Notes under the pieces: model-generated
What the model was told of the DNA's origin: nothing
The model's database searches: none
Seen by the model: the letters and a program-made list of their open reading frames with translations, nothing else
Position numbers and translations under genes: made by a program
Shown: one piece after another, positions 6,996 through 14,547 of the stretch
How the letters are laid out: every line of letters starts with the position of its first letter
Position numbering within the stretch: position 1 is the first letter of the stretch
Source of the DNA: Pseudomonas viridiflava
GTDB lineage: Bacteria > Pseudomonadota > Gammaproteobacteria > Pseudomonadales > Pseudomonadaceae
DNA length: 64,000 bases
Direction of reading: 5' to 3'
Assembly (NCBI RefSeq): GCF_900582195.1
Contig: NZ_UTHA01000184.1
Coordinates: forward strand, 1-64,000

Positions 6996-7810
6996 TGACT
7001 TCCACCAAAAAAATAAATCCAAACACTTCCGCACTCAAGGCAGGCATGCAAAGCACAAAAAACACGGGGCAGGATTTTGAGAGTTATGTCCAGTACGTAT
7101 ACAGCACGCTGCTCAATCTACGAGGAGAAAAAACACAAGTATCTCGACGCACTACCTTCCAATTGGCTACCGGCGATAGCTATGAAGTTGATGTGTATTA
7201 TGAGTTCTCCAAAGTAGGCGTGCGTCACAGAGTAGCGATCGAATGCAAAGATTGGAAGCGTCCGGTTGACCAGGGAAAAATCCTCGAATTTCATCAGAAG
7301 ATCAAAAACATCGGACATGATGTTGTCGGCGTAGTGGTTTCTCGATCTGGTTACCAAGCGGGTGTCGAGAAGGTGGCGGCTAGACATAATATCTCATTAC
7401 TTACAGGTGACGACCTGCCATCCCTCCCACATCTTGTTGGTATTCAAATTAAAAGCTTAGCACTGCATGAACCCGATTTAATTGGAGAGCCTTTCTGGGT
7501 TATTGCCGAAACGGGTGATACTACCGAAAATCTCAGTACGGGAAGTTATTACGCCCCTCGTATAGAGGGTGAGCCTACAATCCCGTTTTTCATCTCAAAA
7601 AAACATGCGGAGACATATCTCAGACACGTAGCAGATCGGGAAAGTTGGGCAGTTTTCGGAATGCCTCAATATAAACTGAAGGCATTGCTCAGACTCGCTA
7701 AGCTGGGAGGCGTAAAATTCGCCATCGTTCAAGGACCGCCCGAATTGAACGGATGTATTTCTCTAAGAGATACATCGCTAGAGGAACTTGAGACAGACTT
7801 TATCATTTGA
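6995..7810 (+). CDS. Mrr-like restriction endonuclease (PD-(D/E)xK fold)
   Basis: A 271-residue protein. The segment DFESYVQYVYSTL, then SYEVDVYYEF...RVAIECKDWKRPV and a helix with VVGVVVSRSGYQAG, is the core of Mrr_cat/restriction-endonuclease-like nucleases. The acidic Asp sits in the YEVD strand and the E-x-K in IECK (about residues 65-85). Such enzymes usually cut modified or foreign DNA. The C-terminal half (about 150-271) is not recognised and may be the sensor. It is coupled to the membrane protein at 6285, an arrangement not typical of stand-alone Mrr. A hairpin (GCTTTTAC/GTAAAAGC, 7862-7881) follows. Confidence 0.75.
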   Translation: MTSTKKINPNTSALKAGMQSTKNTGQDFESYVQYVYSTLLNLRGEKTQVSRRTTFQLATGDSYEVDVYYEFSKVGVRHRVAIECKDWKRPVDQGKILEFHQKIKNIGHDVVGVVVSRSGYQAGVEKVAARHNISLLTGDDLPSLPHLVGIQIKSLALHEPDLIGEPFWVIAETGDTTENLSTGSYYAPRIEGEPTIPFFISKKHAETYLRHVADRESWAVFGMPQYKLKALLRLAKLGGVKFAIVQGPPELNGCISLRDTSLEELETDFII

Positions 7811-7958
7811 CCAAACACCTGGCAGCACGCGGAGACGTCGAGAAATAGGCCCGACTTTAATGCTTTTACCCGAGTAAAAGCGCCGCCCCCCTTGGTTTCT
7901 CGGGGAAATCTCGAGATAGAGGCGTATTTGGTCTCAGTGAAACAGCCGCTCCCCAGTC

Positions 7959-8240
7959 TCACGTTGCACGAAGGTAGCAGGCACCAATCGCGTCCTTGCC
8001 CTGGGCTCGCGCCGCCGCGACAAGGCGCACCAACATCCGATTGCAGGCAGCCTCGGAAGCCCTCTGTTCCGTCATGACCGGCTGACCGCTAATGAACATC
8101 ACGAAAATCCAGTGGGTGAGCATTCCTGTCCCCTCGACGAGTTTTCTTTGCATAGCCTGAAAGGCCAATGTACTCAGCTTTGAGTACATCTCAGGCGTAT
8201 ACAGGGCTGAGGATTTTTCGCTTTCGGTTGAAGCCTGCAA
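7959..8240 (-). CDS. hypothetical protein downstream of a toxin-antitoxin candidate
   Basis: A 93-residue protein on the same strand as, and 20 bases beyond, the toxin-like gene. It starts at a TTG with only a poor GAG upstream; an in-frame ATG at about codon 18 is an alternative. It is helical with a C-terminal Cys (GACYLRAT) and has no recognised domain. Position suggests a third cistron of the module, but the coding signal is modest. Confidence 0.4.
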   Translation of the reverse strand: MQASTESEKSSALYTPEMYSKLSTLAFQAMQRKLVEGTGMLTHWIFVMFISGQPVMTEQRASEAACNRMLVRLVAAARAQGKDAIGACYLRAT

Positions 8241-8260
8241 ATCTCAACAAAATACAGAGC

Positions 8261-8659
8261 TTAAGGCGATTTAACCAAGTACTTGGGAGCAGGGAGGTAG
8301 AAGGAGTTCTTGAGGTAGTGGTAACAGGTGTCGACCAAGTGGATCGAATTTCCTCGATTCGGCCATTCAAAATGAAGGACGATATCGCTCGTTTGATAGA
8401 GCCCACTGACCGAGGGGGTATAGACGGGAACGCCCAGATGGTAATGCCAGAGGTGGTTGGTCGTTGTATAGGCGAAGGCAGGATCGCTCGGATCAAGGCC
8501 GCGCCATGACGGAGCAATTTTCCCTGGGTAGCGAGAAAAGTCGCGCAAGCCGCAGGACATAAACGTTGCTACAAAGCCCACTACAGCGTTCTGTTGGTCC
8601 GCAGGGTAATTTTGAAATTCCAGTGCGAACAGATCGTTATAGGAGGCCGAGTAGGGCAA
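8261..8659 (-). CDS. RelE-superfamily-like toxin candidate
   Basis: A 132-residue protein. The first 40 residues (YNDLFALEFQNYPADQQNAV then a short helix) resemble the N-terminal helices of ParE/RelE toxins. The later strands HLWHYHLG and DIVLHFEW resemble the toxin beta-sheet, with some likeness to the YafO type. It starts at a TTG with GAAGGA eight bases upstream and lies five bases after a small acidic protein, the usual antitoxin-toxin order. Toxin activity is inference from size, order and fold impression. Confidence 0.55.
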   Translation of the reverse strand: MPYSASYNDLFALEFQNYPADQQNAVVGFVATFMSCGLRDFSRYPGKIAPSWRGLDPSDPAFAYTTTNHLWHYHLGVPVYTPSVSGLYQTSDIVLHFEWPNRGNSIHLVDTCYHYLKNSFYLPAPKYLVKSP

Positions 8660-8664
8660 TCGAA

Positions 8665-8844
8665 TTATCCTTCGTGTTGATCCAGACTGCCTTCCGCACG
8701 TTTAGCGGTCGCAAGAATATGCGCCCGGATCTGTTCGACAGTGAGCCCTTGCGGTATCACATGCCGAGGCATATTTCGTGCGGTCTTCATGCGGTCCACG
8801 TCGACCGACACGGTGTCATCTGTTGAGTCTTGAGATTGCTTCAT
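8665..8844 (-). CDS. antitoxin candidate
   Basis: A 59-residue protein beginning with a Ser/Asp-rich stretch, then a helix (TVEQIRAHILATAKRAEG). It is short, acidic at its N-terminus and directly upstream of the toxin-like gene. The ATG at 8844 follows GGAAATC; a TTG three codons earlier is also open. A C4-N3-G4 palindrome lies just upstream at 8854-8864 and could be the module's operator. No antitoxin family identified. Confidence 0.5.
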   Translation of the reverse strand: MKQSQDSTDDTVSVDVDRMKTARNMPRHVIPQGLTVEQIRAHILATAKRAEGSLDQHEG

Positions 8845-9713
8845 GATTTCCAACCCCGCTGGGGGGAGAGGACCAGCAACTTGGATGCTAGTCGAAACGA
8901 ACGAATTCGCCAGCAGCAGCTAAACAATCTATCAACCGCCGGCGGCTCAGCTAGATTACCTATCAACTGAAAACGCCGAAGCTTCAGCGGATAGGTTGTT
9001 CGTGTCAATCAGGCCGAGTCGCGGCCCGACGACAGGTTGATTCCTTTCAATGGCGTCACAGAACTCAGTAAACCGATATCACCATCCTCGCATTAGTTCG
9101 GACCACTGTGAGGCATACGTGTTCATTGAAAAGCGTTACCCTCATCACTCAGTGAAAGCGACCAGACAGCAGGCTGGAGCAGGACCATTTAATTGTGATC
9201 CTGGGTCACCTTTGAACCTCCAGACCGAAGTGATTTTCCCTCACTTCGCTTTGCGATGAAGCGCCCAGGGTTTCTCGGTAGTTCGAAACCCCTCATATCC
9301 GGGGTATTACCCCGCTGGGGGAAGATGTGCTCAAAACTGAGCGCATCGAGTACGCGACACCTGCCATACCGAAATGGGAGGTCAGGTCCAGCCCCCAACG
9401 GGGGTTGGATCGCTCAACTTCCCCCATTGGGGGGTGTTCCTCAAGTTGAAGAAGTCCCTCCACTCCACGGCAATTTCCCAACCTTCATTGCAGGATGAAT
9501 GACTGGGCTGAAAGTTCAGCCGTGTATCACTTTGGCTGTCGCCAACTTACTGCAACAAAAATTCTCCCTTCTCGACCAGCAAAACCAACTATTTCAGTCC
9601 CATTCCGTCCTGTTACGTGTAGCACCTGAGGTGCACCCAAAAAACACTGGATATAAGATCAGATCATGCCTAATGTGGGTTTGAAGCTATTCAAATCCAC
9701 TCGAGGCCATCCC
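8845..9713. other. gene-poor stretch with C-rich/G-rich palindromes
   Basis: About 870 bases with no supported gene; open frames on both strands lack ribosome sites and sensible composition. It contains four inverted repeats of one design with three-base centres: CCCC-GCT-GGGG at 8854, CCCC-GCT-GGGG at 9310, CCCCC-AAC-GGGGG at 9392 and CCCCC-ATT-GGGGG at 9421. A GGGG-TATTA-CCCC also ends at 9313. Could include a promoter for the right-hand operon or a packaging-type site. Confidence 0.5.
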
Positions 9714-9890
9714 ATGAACACAGCCAAGACCGCTCGAGGTCGACAACACAAACCGACTCGCTCAGAGGTAGCCGCGGCGTGGGGTCGCCTGCGCGACGCT
9801 GCCAGCGAAGGAAGCATCCAGGCATCCGCCCTCCTCATCGCGCTTGCGGAAAACAAACCGGTCATTGCCATGGAATCGCCCGCCGCATGA
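9714..9890 (+). CDS. small basic hypothetical protein
   Basis: A 58-residue protein beginning MNTAKTARGRQHKP, then a helix (SEVAAAWGRLRDAASEGS). The ATG at 9714 has GAGG seven bases upstream and is chosen over a longer frame from 9666. Its stop overlaps the ATG of the next gene. It heads a chain of overlapping phage-like cistrons running to 12772. Function unknown. Confidence 0.55.
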   Translation: MNTAKTARGRQHKPTRSEVAAAWGRLRDAASEGSIQASALLIALAENKPVIAMESPAA

Positions 9891-10303
9891 CTGAGCGCGA
9901 CAAGAGCGGGAAATGGAAGCCCGGGCAGTCAGGCAACCCAGGTGGGCGCTCCGGGCAAACACAGGAACTTCGCGCTCGACTTGCCGAGGGTGCGGACGCA
10001 GTTACAAAGAAGGTGCTCGCGGCTGCCAAGAAGGGCGATATGCAAGCCTGCCGACTGATCCTCGAACGCCTTGTCCCGCCAATCAAACCGACCTCCGAGC
10101 CGGTGCAATTTGAACTCGACGATACGGACCTACCGAGCGCAGCCAAATCAATCATGCGTGCAGTTGCCGGCGGACAACTCGCGCCCGACCAAGGCAAGTC
10201 ACTCATTGAAGGCTTGGGCGCCGTCGCCCGAGTGATCGAGGTTGCCGAGCTTCAAAAGGCCGTCGAAGAACTCCGCACGCAAATGGAGGGAATGCAGCAA
10301 TGA
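9887..10303 (+). CDS. DUF5681-domain protein, terminase-small-subunit-like
   Basis: A 138-residue protein with the DUF5681 signature near the N-terminus (GKWKPGQSGNPGGRSG), followed by a helical region. DUF5681 is common beside or in place of small terminase subunits in phages and islands. It starts at an ATGA overlap with the preceding gene and ends in another with the next. No large terminase is present. A packaging role, if any, would depend on another phage. Confidence 0.65.
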   Translation: MTERDKSGKWKPGQSGNPGGRSGQTQELRARLAEGADAVTKKVLAAAKKGDMQACRLILERLVPPIKPTSEPVQFELDDTDLPSAAKSIMRAVAGGQLAPDQGKSLIEGLGAVARVIEVAELQKAVEELRTQMEGMQQ

Positions 10304-10731
10304 GCATCAAGTCATTGAAGGCAGAACTACAAAGGATCGCCCAGAAGATCGGCGCCGCAGATGAAACAGTGCTGCTGATTGTGCTCGCAGTGATCCGAGC
10401 GAATACCAGAGAGATCCAAGCGGAAGAAGACTTTCCGAAAACCGCTGGGCACCAGGTCGACTATCGAATTCAAGGGCAAAGCGTATCGCTCTTCTTCCCC
10501 TTCGCAGAGATGGATAGCGACCAGGGTGAGCAAATGGCGAAAGCCATCATTCTTCACACTCGACAAATTGAGCGCGCCGGCCGGACAGCTCAAGTCGGCA
10601 TTCTCGATATACGCGCCGCGCCCGAGGAAGGGGCTTGGATCGTTACCTGGCCTCCTGAAGGTGTCTCGATTGAGCAGCACGCTGCCGAGCAATACCAACG
10701 GATCGTGGAGGCGTGTAATGAACATCCGTAA
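10300..10731 (+). CDS. hypothetical phage-type protein
   Basis: A 143-residue protein with a helical N-terminus (LKAELQRIAQKIGAADE) and a beta-rich C-terminal half. It starts at an ATGA overlap and is overlapped by the next gene for 14 bases. No family recognised. The compact packing fits a phage-derived operon. Confidence 0.6.
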   Translation: MSIKSLKAELQRIAQKIGAADETVLLIVLAVIRANTREIQAEEDFPKTAGHQVDYRIQGQSVSLFFPFAEMDSDQGEQMAKAIILHTRQIERAGRTAQVGILDIRAAPEEGAWIVTWPPEGVSIEQHAAEQYQRIVEACNEHP

Positions 10732-10939
10732 CCAAATCGCCCGCCTGAAGCAGACCGCCGGCGACTCCCAGTTTAGCAGCGACGTTCGGCAGATCAGCCA
10801 ACTGATGGACGAGTTGAGCGCCGAAGCCGTCGGCGGCGCCGCTGTCACTGGCGAAGTATCTCTCCTCGAAATTTTCAACGCCTCTACGTCCTCCGTCTGC
10901 CCCACTCCAACCCCAAACAATCCAAAGGTAACGCAATGA
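10718..10939 (+). CDS. hypothetical small helical protein
   Basis: A 73-residue protein starting at the ATG at 10718, preceded by GGAGGCG. It has an N-terminal helix (IRNQIARLKQTAGD) and a low-complexity Pro, Thr and Asn tail. Its stop overlaps the next ATG (10936-10939). A longer frame from 10526 runs through the previous gene and is rejected as shadow. Confidence 0.5.
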   Translation: MNIRNQIARLKQTAGDSQFSSDVRQISQLMDELSAEAVGGAAVTGEVSLLEIFNASTSSVCPTPTPNNPKVTQ

Positions 10940-11769
10940 AAATCGGCAAACGCTCAGTTCTCAAGGTCGGCTTGGCCAACCTCCACTACTCCGAATACGA
11001 GCACTCTCGTATTGAGTCTCACACCTTCTCTATCCAGCGTCCGGACGGGACCAAAGGTGTATGGCAAGCCGGCGGTTTGATGAAGTCCGCTCGCCAGCTT
11101 CAAACAATGGCGCTGGAGACCTTCAAAGACTTCGGCGAAGAGATCGTCTCGATCCGGGAAAACAAAGATTTCAACTCGTCCGCGATCGAGCGCTTGAGCA
11201 AAGAAAAAATCGCAGGCGTGACAGACACCCTCCTTCCCGCGATGCAGTCGGTCGCGAAGGATATGCTCACCCTGGCCGAAACCGTCACCCAAGGCTTCTC
11301 TCCTGTCACTCCGCGCGCGAGTAGCGATATCGCAGGCTTTCTCGCAGACCAAGAACTTAGAGCCCTTGTGCGAAGCCTCAGTCCGGAAGAACGCCGCAAC
11401 CTCATGTCAGAAGCGCGCCAGGGTGGTCACCCCGATATCGTCGAAGCAGTGCTAAGAGCAAATCCGATGCTCTCTGGCCTCAACTCTGAAGCAGCAGCGA
11501 GCCTTTCCCGGGCGGGCATCGCCGCCTCTCGCGCAGATGACATCGACGCTCTCCGTCAAATGCTGGCCGTCTACGACGATGTGCTGGCCACCACTTCGCA
11601 GGTTGGTGTGTCGCTCAGTGGAATGATTGCGAACTCAACTGGTTACGCAGGTCGATTCGAAAAATGGCGATCCGGCTGTGAAGGCTCGGAAACTCTGCGC
11701 ACCTGGCTGGAAAAGATCCCAGCTCGAAGCAGGCCAAAAGCCGCAGAGGAAGAATCCGAAGCCGCGTAA
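10936..11769 (+). CDS. hypothetical phage-type protein, largely helical
   Basis: A 277-residue protein and the largest gene of the 9714-12184 run. It opens with a beta-rich stretch mentioning a GTKGVWQAGG loop, then long helices (about residues 40-250) and an acidic Glu/Ala tail. No recognised family. Coupling to both neighbours indicates a common transcript. A virion or DNA-packaging accessory would fit the position, but nothing in the protein proves it. Confidence 0.55.
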   Translation: MKIGKRSVLKVGLANLHYSEYEHSRIESHTFSIQRPDGTKGVWQAGGLMKSARQLQTMALETFKDFGEEIVSIRENKDFNSSAIERLSKEKIAGVTDTLLPAMQSVAKDMLTLAETVTQGFSPVTPRASSDIAGFLADQELRALVRSLSPEERRNLMSEARQGGHPDIVEAVLRANPMLSGLNSEAAASLSRAGIAASRADDIDALRQMLAVYDDVLATTSQVGVSLSGMIANSTGYAGRFEKWRSGCEGSETLRTWLEKIPARSRPKAAEEESEAA

Positions 11770-11806
11770 GCGGTTCGACTTGCGGCCGTCACGGTGCGGC
11801 CGCCAA

Positions 11807-12184
11807 ATGGGAGCAAATACCTTGACCACTTATCAGGAACGCTTCGCCGAGGCTTGCAAGACAACCCGCTTTGCACCCTACACGCTGAAACAAGGTCCTG
11901 ACTCTGGCTACGTCGTTTGGGATGTCCAGCACGTCCGCGACGGCCAGAAGGTGACGATTGACGGGCCGTTCTTCACCGAGGACGAAGCCCGGGTGTCGGC
12001 CGATCTTCTGCGCGGCACCTTCCGGGGTGCCAGGGCCTACCAAGGGATTTACGACCGGATCTGGAACTACGACCCGCGGCACGAACAGGTGACGGTCGAC
12101 CAAGCGCATATGTCGCGCTCGCTGCTCGCCATACGACTGGGTGTTGAAGTACCCAACAACAGCGCCCAGGGCGCCAAGGAGTAA
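11807..12184 (+). CDS. hypothetical phage-type protein
   Basis: A 125-residue protein. Two starts compete: ATG at 11807, and TTG at 11822, which has GGGAG eight bases upstream. The frame extending left to 11627 overlaps the previous gene and is rejected. The sequence has a compact alpha/beta look (TLKQGPDSGYVVWDVQHV, then PFFTEDEARVSADLLRG). No family recognised. It ends three bases before the tail assembly gene. Confidence 0.5.
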   Translation: MGANTLTTYQERFAEACKTTRFAPYTLKQGPDSGYVVWDVQHVRDGQKVTIDGPFFTEDEARVSADLLRGTFRGARAYQGIYDRIWNYDPRHEQVTVDQAHMSRSLLAIRLGVEVPNNSAQGAKE

Positions 12185-12187
12185 ACC

Positions 12188-12772
12188 ATGGCAATGGCCA
12201 CTAACTACGGCATGAAAACCCGAATCCTGCTGGGCGGCTCGGCCGGTAAGCTGTTCGGGCGCGAACACATTTACGAACTCTCCACCGGCGACACGCCGGA
12301 GGCCGTGAAGGCGATCGACGTCAACCATCCCGGTTTTGCGAAGTACCTCGCTGACGCGAAACGAAAGGGACTTGAGTTTGCGATTTTTCGGAACCGGAAA
12401 AACATCGGCGAGAAGGAGTTGAAGATGGGTGGCGCACAGGAGATCCGAATAGTCCCGGTGATCGCTGGCAGCAAACGTGCGGGCATATTTCAAACTGTGC
12501 TCGGTGTGGTTTTGATTGCCATGAGTTCAGTCACAAACGGCGCGACATTGGCACCTGGCATCGCACTCGCCGCCGGCGGCGTCATTCAGATGCTGAGCCC
12601 CCAAGCTACCGGTCTCAAACAAAGCTCATCGCCGGAGAACGCCCCGTCCTATGCCTTCGGCAGCGCCAAGAACACCACCGCAAGCGGCAACCCGGTGCCA
12701 ATCTGCATCGGCGAGCGCCGGTGGGGCGGGATGATCATATCGGCGTCGATCTTTGCCGAGGACAAAACATAA
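12188..12772 (+). CDS. lambda-type tail assembly protein I
   Basis: A 194-residue protein matching the lambda gpI family: an N-terminal ubiquitin-like part, a central hydrophobic stretch (VIAGSKRAGIFQTVLGVVLIAM, cited in pieces: VIAGSK and FQTVLGVVLIAM), and the diagnostic end YAFGSAKNTTASGNPVPICI then GERRWGGMIISAS. In intact phages it sits between tail genes K/L and the host-specificity gene J. Here it stands alone: no J follows, and the next gene is on the opposite strand and of different composition. This is the clearest sign of phage ancestry. Confidence 0.85.
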   Translation: MAMATNYGMKTRILLGGSAGKLFGREHIYELSTGDTPEAVKAIDVNHPGFAKYLADAKRKGLEFAIFRNRKNIGEKELKMGGAQEIRIVPVIAGSKRAGIFQTVLGVVLIAMSSVTNGATLAPGIALAAGGVIQMLSPQATGLKQSSSPENAPSYAFGSAKNTTASGNPVPICIGERRWGGMIISASIFAEDKT

Positions 12773-12791
12773 ACAGAATTTGCGATCTAAC

Positions 12792-13439
12792 TCACTCATC
12801 GTCCATCAATTTGAATACCCTCTTTACAATCATTAGTAAAGTGAGGACCAGATTCGCTGTTAAGAACACTGAAATCGAGAACAGCAAATTCTTAAAATCA
12901 AATTCTGCCAAAGCCCCCAAAATTCCTTCTACCGGGGGAGTCTTAGGCTTAGGAGCGCTGGTGAGATATGCAACCATACAGAGCACTGCCGAAAAAACCG
13001 AGATTATTATGGAGTAGGAAATATTTACTACCAGTTCACTGAGCAGGCTTTTGTGCGATGTAAATCGACGAATCATACTTTCTTCTGGAAGCTCAGCAGG
13101 TGTTTCTTGCAACTCCTTTATACTTGCAGCAGGCTTTATTGCCCCACGATTCTTATCCGCTAGAGAAATCAGCTTTTCTGTGACACGTTTATTCTGATCA
13201 TAAACCAGGACGAGCAAATTCAATAACAAGCCAGCAAAAATAGCACACACAGAAGTAAGCAAGCTTATCGTATTAGCCTTATCAGAAATCTCGCTATTAA
13301 AAACCAATACTGCTGTGGCAAAGGGGATTAATACGAAAATAAAAAAATCCGAATAAGAAAAATTTTCAGAAGACGCGTCAAATATCGCCGACTTGAAATG
13401 CCTTCGCAATATGAACCATATATTAATTTTCTGGCTCAT
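12792..13439 (-). CDS. four-helix membrane protein of an unrecognised two-gene system
   Basis: A 215-residue protein with four predicted membrane helices: about 31-48 (FIFVLIPFATAVLVF), 57-80 (SLLTSVCAIFAGLLLNLLVL), 138-160 (ISYSIIISVFSAVLCMVAYL) and 188-206 (LFSISVFLTANLVLTLLMIV). A charged cytosolic loop of about 55 residues joins helices 2 and 3. Its ATG overlaps the stop of the upstream 300-residue gene (13436-13439). The gene is A+T-rich compared with the phage genes beside it. Small four-helix proteins are frequent effectors of defence systems (for example KwaA or SLATT proteins), but I see no specific family match. Confidence 0.7.
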   Translation of the reverse strand: MSQKINIWFILRRHFKSAIFDASSENFSYSDFFIFVLIPFATAVLVFNSEISDKANTISLLTSVCAIFAGLLLNLLVLVYDQNKRVTEKLISLADKNRGAIKPAASIKELQETPAELPEESMIRRFTSHKSLLSELVVNISYSIIISVFSAVLCMVAYLTSAPKPKTPPVEGILGALAEFDFKNLLFSISVFLTANLVLTLLMIVKRVFKLMDDE

Positions 13440-14338
13440 TTAGACACCTTCCCTAAAAACTCTTTGATCAGATCAGTCGCAAATTTATGTAGGCTCGCAG
13501 GGACAGGGCTACCATCGACCATCTCAACGTTATCTTCATCAATGTCAATAGCAGCAATCGGTTCGCCGTTTTTTAGTGAAAGGACTTTTTTCCGGCCGCC
13601 AGACTCCACAACTGCTTTAACATCTGCAGCGAAGTCAGAAAGGATCTCGACATATGTACGGTCACCGCCATCCATACTGCTTCGGAGACCTTTTATATTA
13701 GGAAAACCCCGACCTTTTTTTGGTTTCAAGATTAGGTCAGCTCGATCGACACCCAAGTTGTCTGCGATGTCAGCGCCGTTTTCGGTCAGGGCGTATCGGC
13801 CAAGACGAATTTCTTTAACCTCGGACTTATCCAACCATTCTTGCACCGACTTCTCATGAGCCAGGGGCGACATCTGCACGCTAAGCCCAACCATATTCTT
13901 AAAATATAAATTAAACTCACGATGAAAGAACGATTTTATCCCGCGATTTCCAGCTGTGTGCAGAAGAATAACCCCGGTCCTGCTTCTTGCTGGGATGCTA
14001 AAATTAAAATACAAGGATCGAACATCGCTTTCATCATGCTTCTTGCTGTATGTTTTTTTCTTGGTCTTAGTGTCTACGATACTACCTGCCAGCCCATATT
14101 CACCGTATTCGAGCCAGCCGAATACTGTTCGCCCTTTTTTTTCGACCTCAATAACCTCAACTGTTTTTTTAGAGTCTTTATCGTCATGAAGAGAGGCCTT
14201 CAAGGTCTCCATGAAGCTATGAATAAAGTCCAACATATCCCGAGTGCGGATATTGTCCAGTTCGTGATAACGCTCACTACGCGGGCCAGCAAGTAAATTG
14301 TCATGAACTTTGATCGTGTAAGCGGACAACGAGTGCAT
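13436..14338 (-). CDS. unrecognised protein, first gene of a two-gene cargo system
   Basis: A 300-residue soluble protein with AAAGGA before the ATG. An N-terminal part (about 1-130) alternates strands and helices (AYTIKVHDNLL, then DMLDFIHSFMETLKASL). The middle reads LYFNFSIPARSRTGVILLHT with GIKSFFHREFN. The C-terminal third is basic with PKKGRGFPNIKGLR and ends in a helix. It overlaps the membrane protein gene by four bases, so the pair is coupled. Placement at a cargo position between the tail gene and the recombinase, and low G+C content, suggest a phage-defence or exclusion unit, with this protein as the likely sensor or regulator. This is inference; no family name can be given. Confidence 0.65.
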   Translation of the reverse strand: MHSLSAYTIKVHDNLLAGPRSERYHELDNIRTRDMLDFIHSFMETLKASLHDDKDSKKTVEVIEVEKKGRTVFGWLEYGEYGLAGSIVDTKTKKKTYSKKHDESDVRSLYFNFSIPARSRTGVILLHTAGNRGIKSFFHREFNLYFKNMVGLSVQMSPLAHEKSVQEWLDKSEVKEIRLGRYALTENGADIADNLGVDRADLILKPKKGRGFPNIKGLRSSMDGGDRTYVEILSDFAADVKAVVESGGRKKVLSLKNGEPIAAIDIDEDNVEMVDGSPVPASLHKFATDLIKEFLGKVSK

Positions 14339-14450
14339 ATGATTCCTTTCTATTTCTTGAGCTGGGCGCAGTGATATCGTTTTGACGTTACGAGCTTAGC
14401 TCGGAGGATCGTTCAGTACACGATTTTTTTAGCTATGCCTGAGCTGATAC

Positions 14451-14474
14451 GCGCAAATTGGTGTTTATTTGCGC
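14451..14474. promoter_or_regulatory. GCGCAAAT/ATTTGCGC dyad upstream of the resolvase
   Basis: A perfect eight-base-pair inverted repeat with an eight-base centre lies in the 209-base gap between the divergent genes at 14338 and 14548. A smaller CACT-CAT-AGTG dyad lies about 20 bases further on. Either could be a resolvase binding site or an operator. Confidence 0.5.
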
Positions 14475-14547
14475 ATTCCGCTTGATAAGTGACACTCATA
14501 GTGCAACAGTATTAGTAGAACACCTTAACTGATACGGACAGCACATC

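Noticed and set aside
9050..9684. Three consecutive plus-strand frames in the gene-poor stretch
   Set aside because: They cross the palindromes, lack ribosome sites and give unlikely proteins.
13398..14296. Plus-strand frames opposite the 300-residue gene
   Set aside because: The minus-strand gene has a ribosome site and is coupled to its partner; the plus-strand frames are shadows.
12792..14338. Kiwa (kwaA-kwaB) identification
   Set aside because: A four-helix protein is present, but the gene order is reversed and the partner shows no KwaB likeness that I can recognise.
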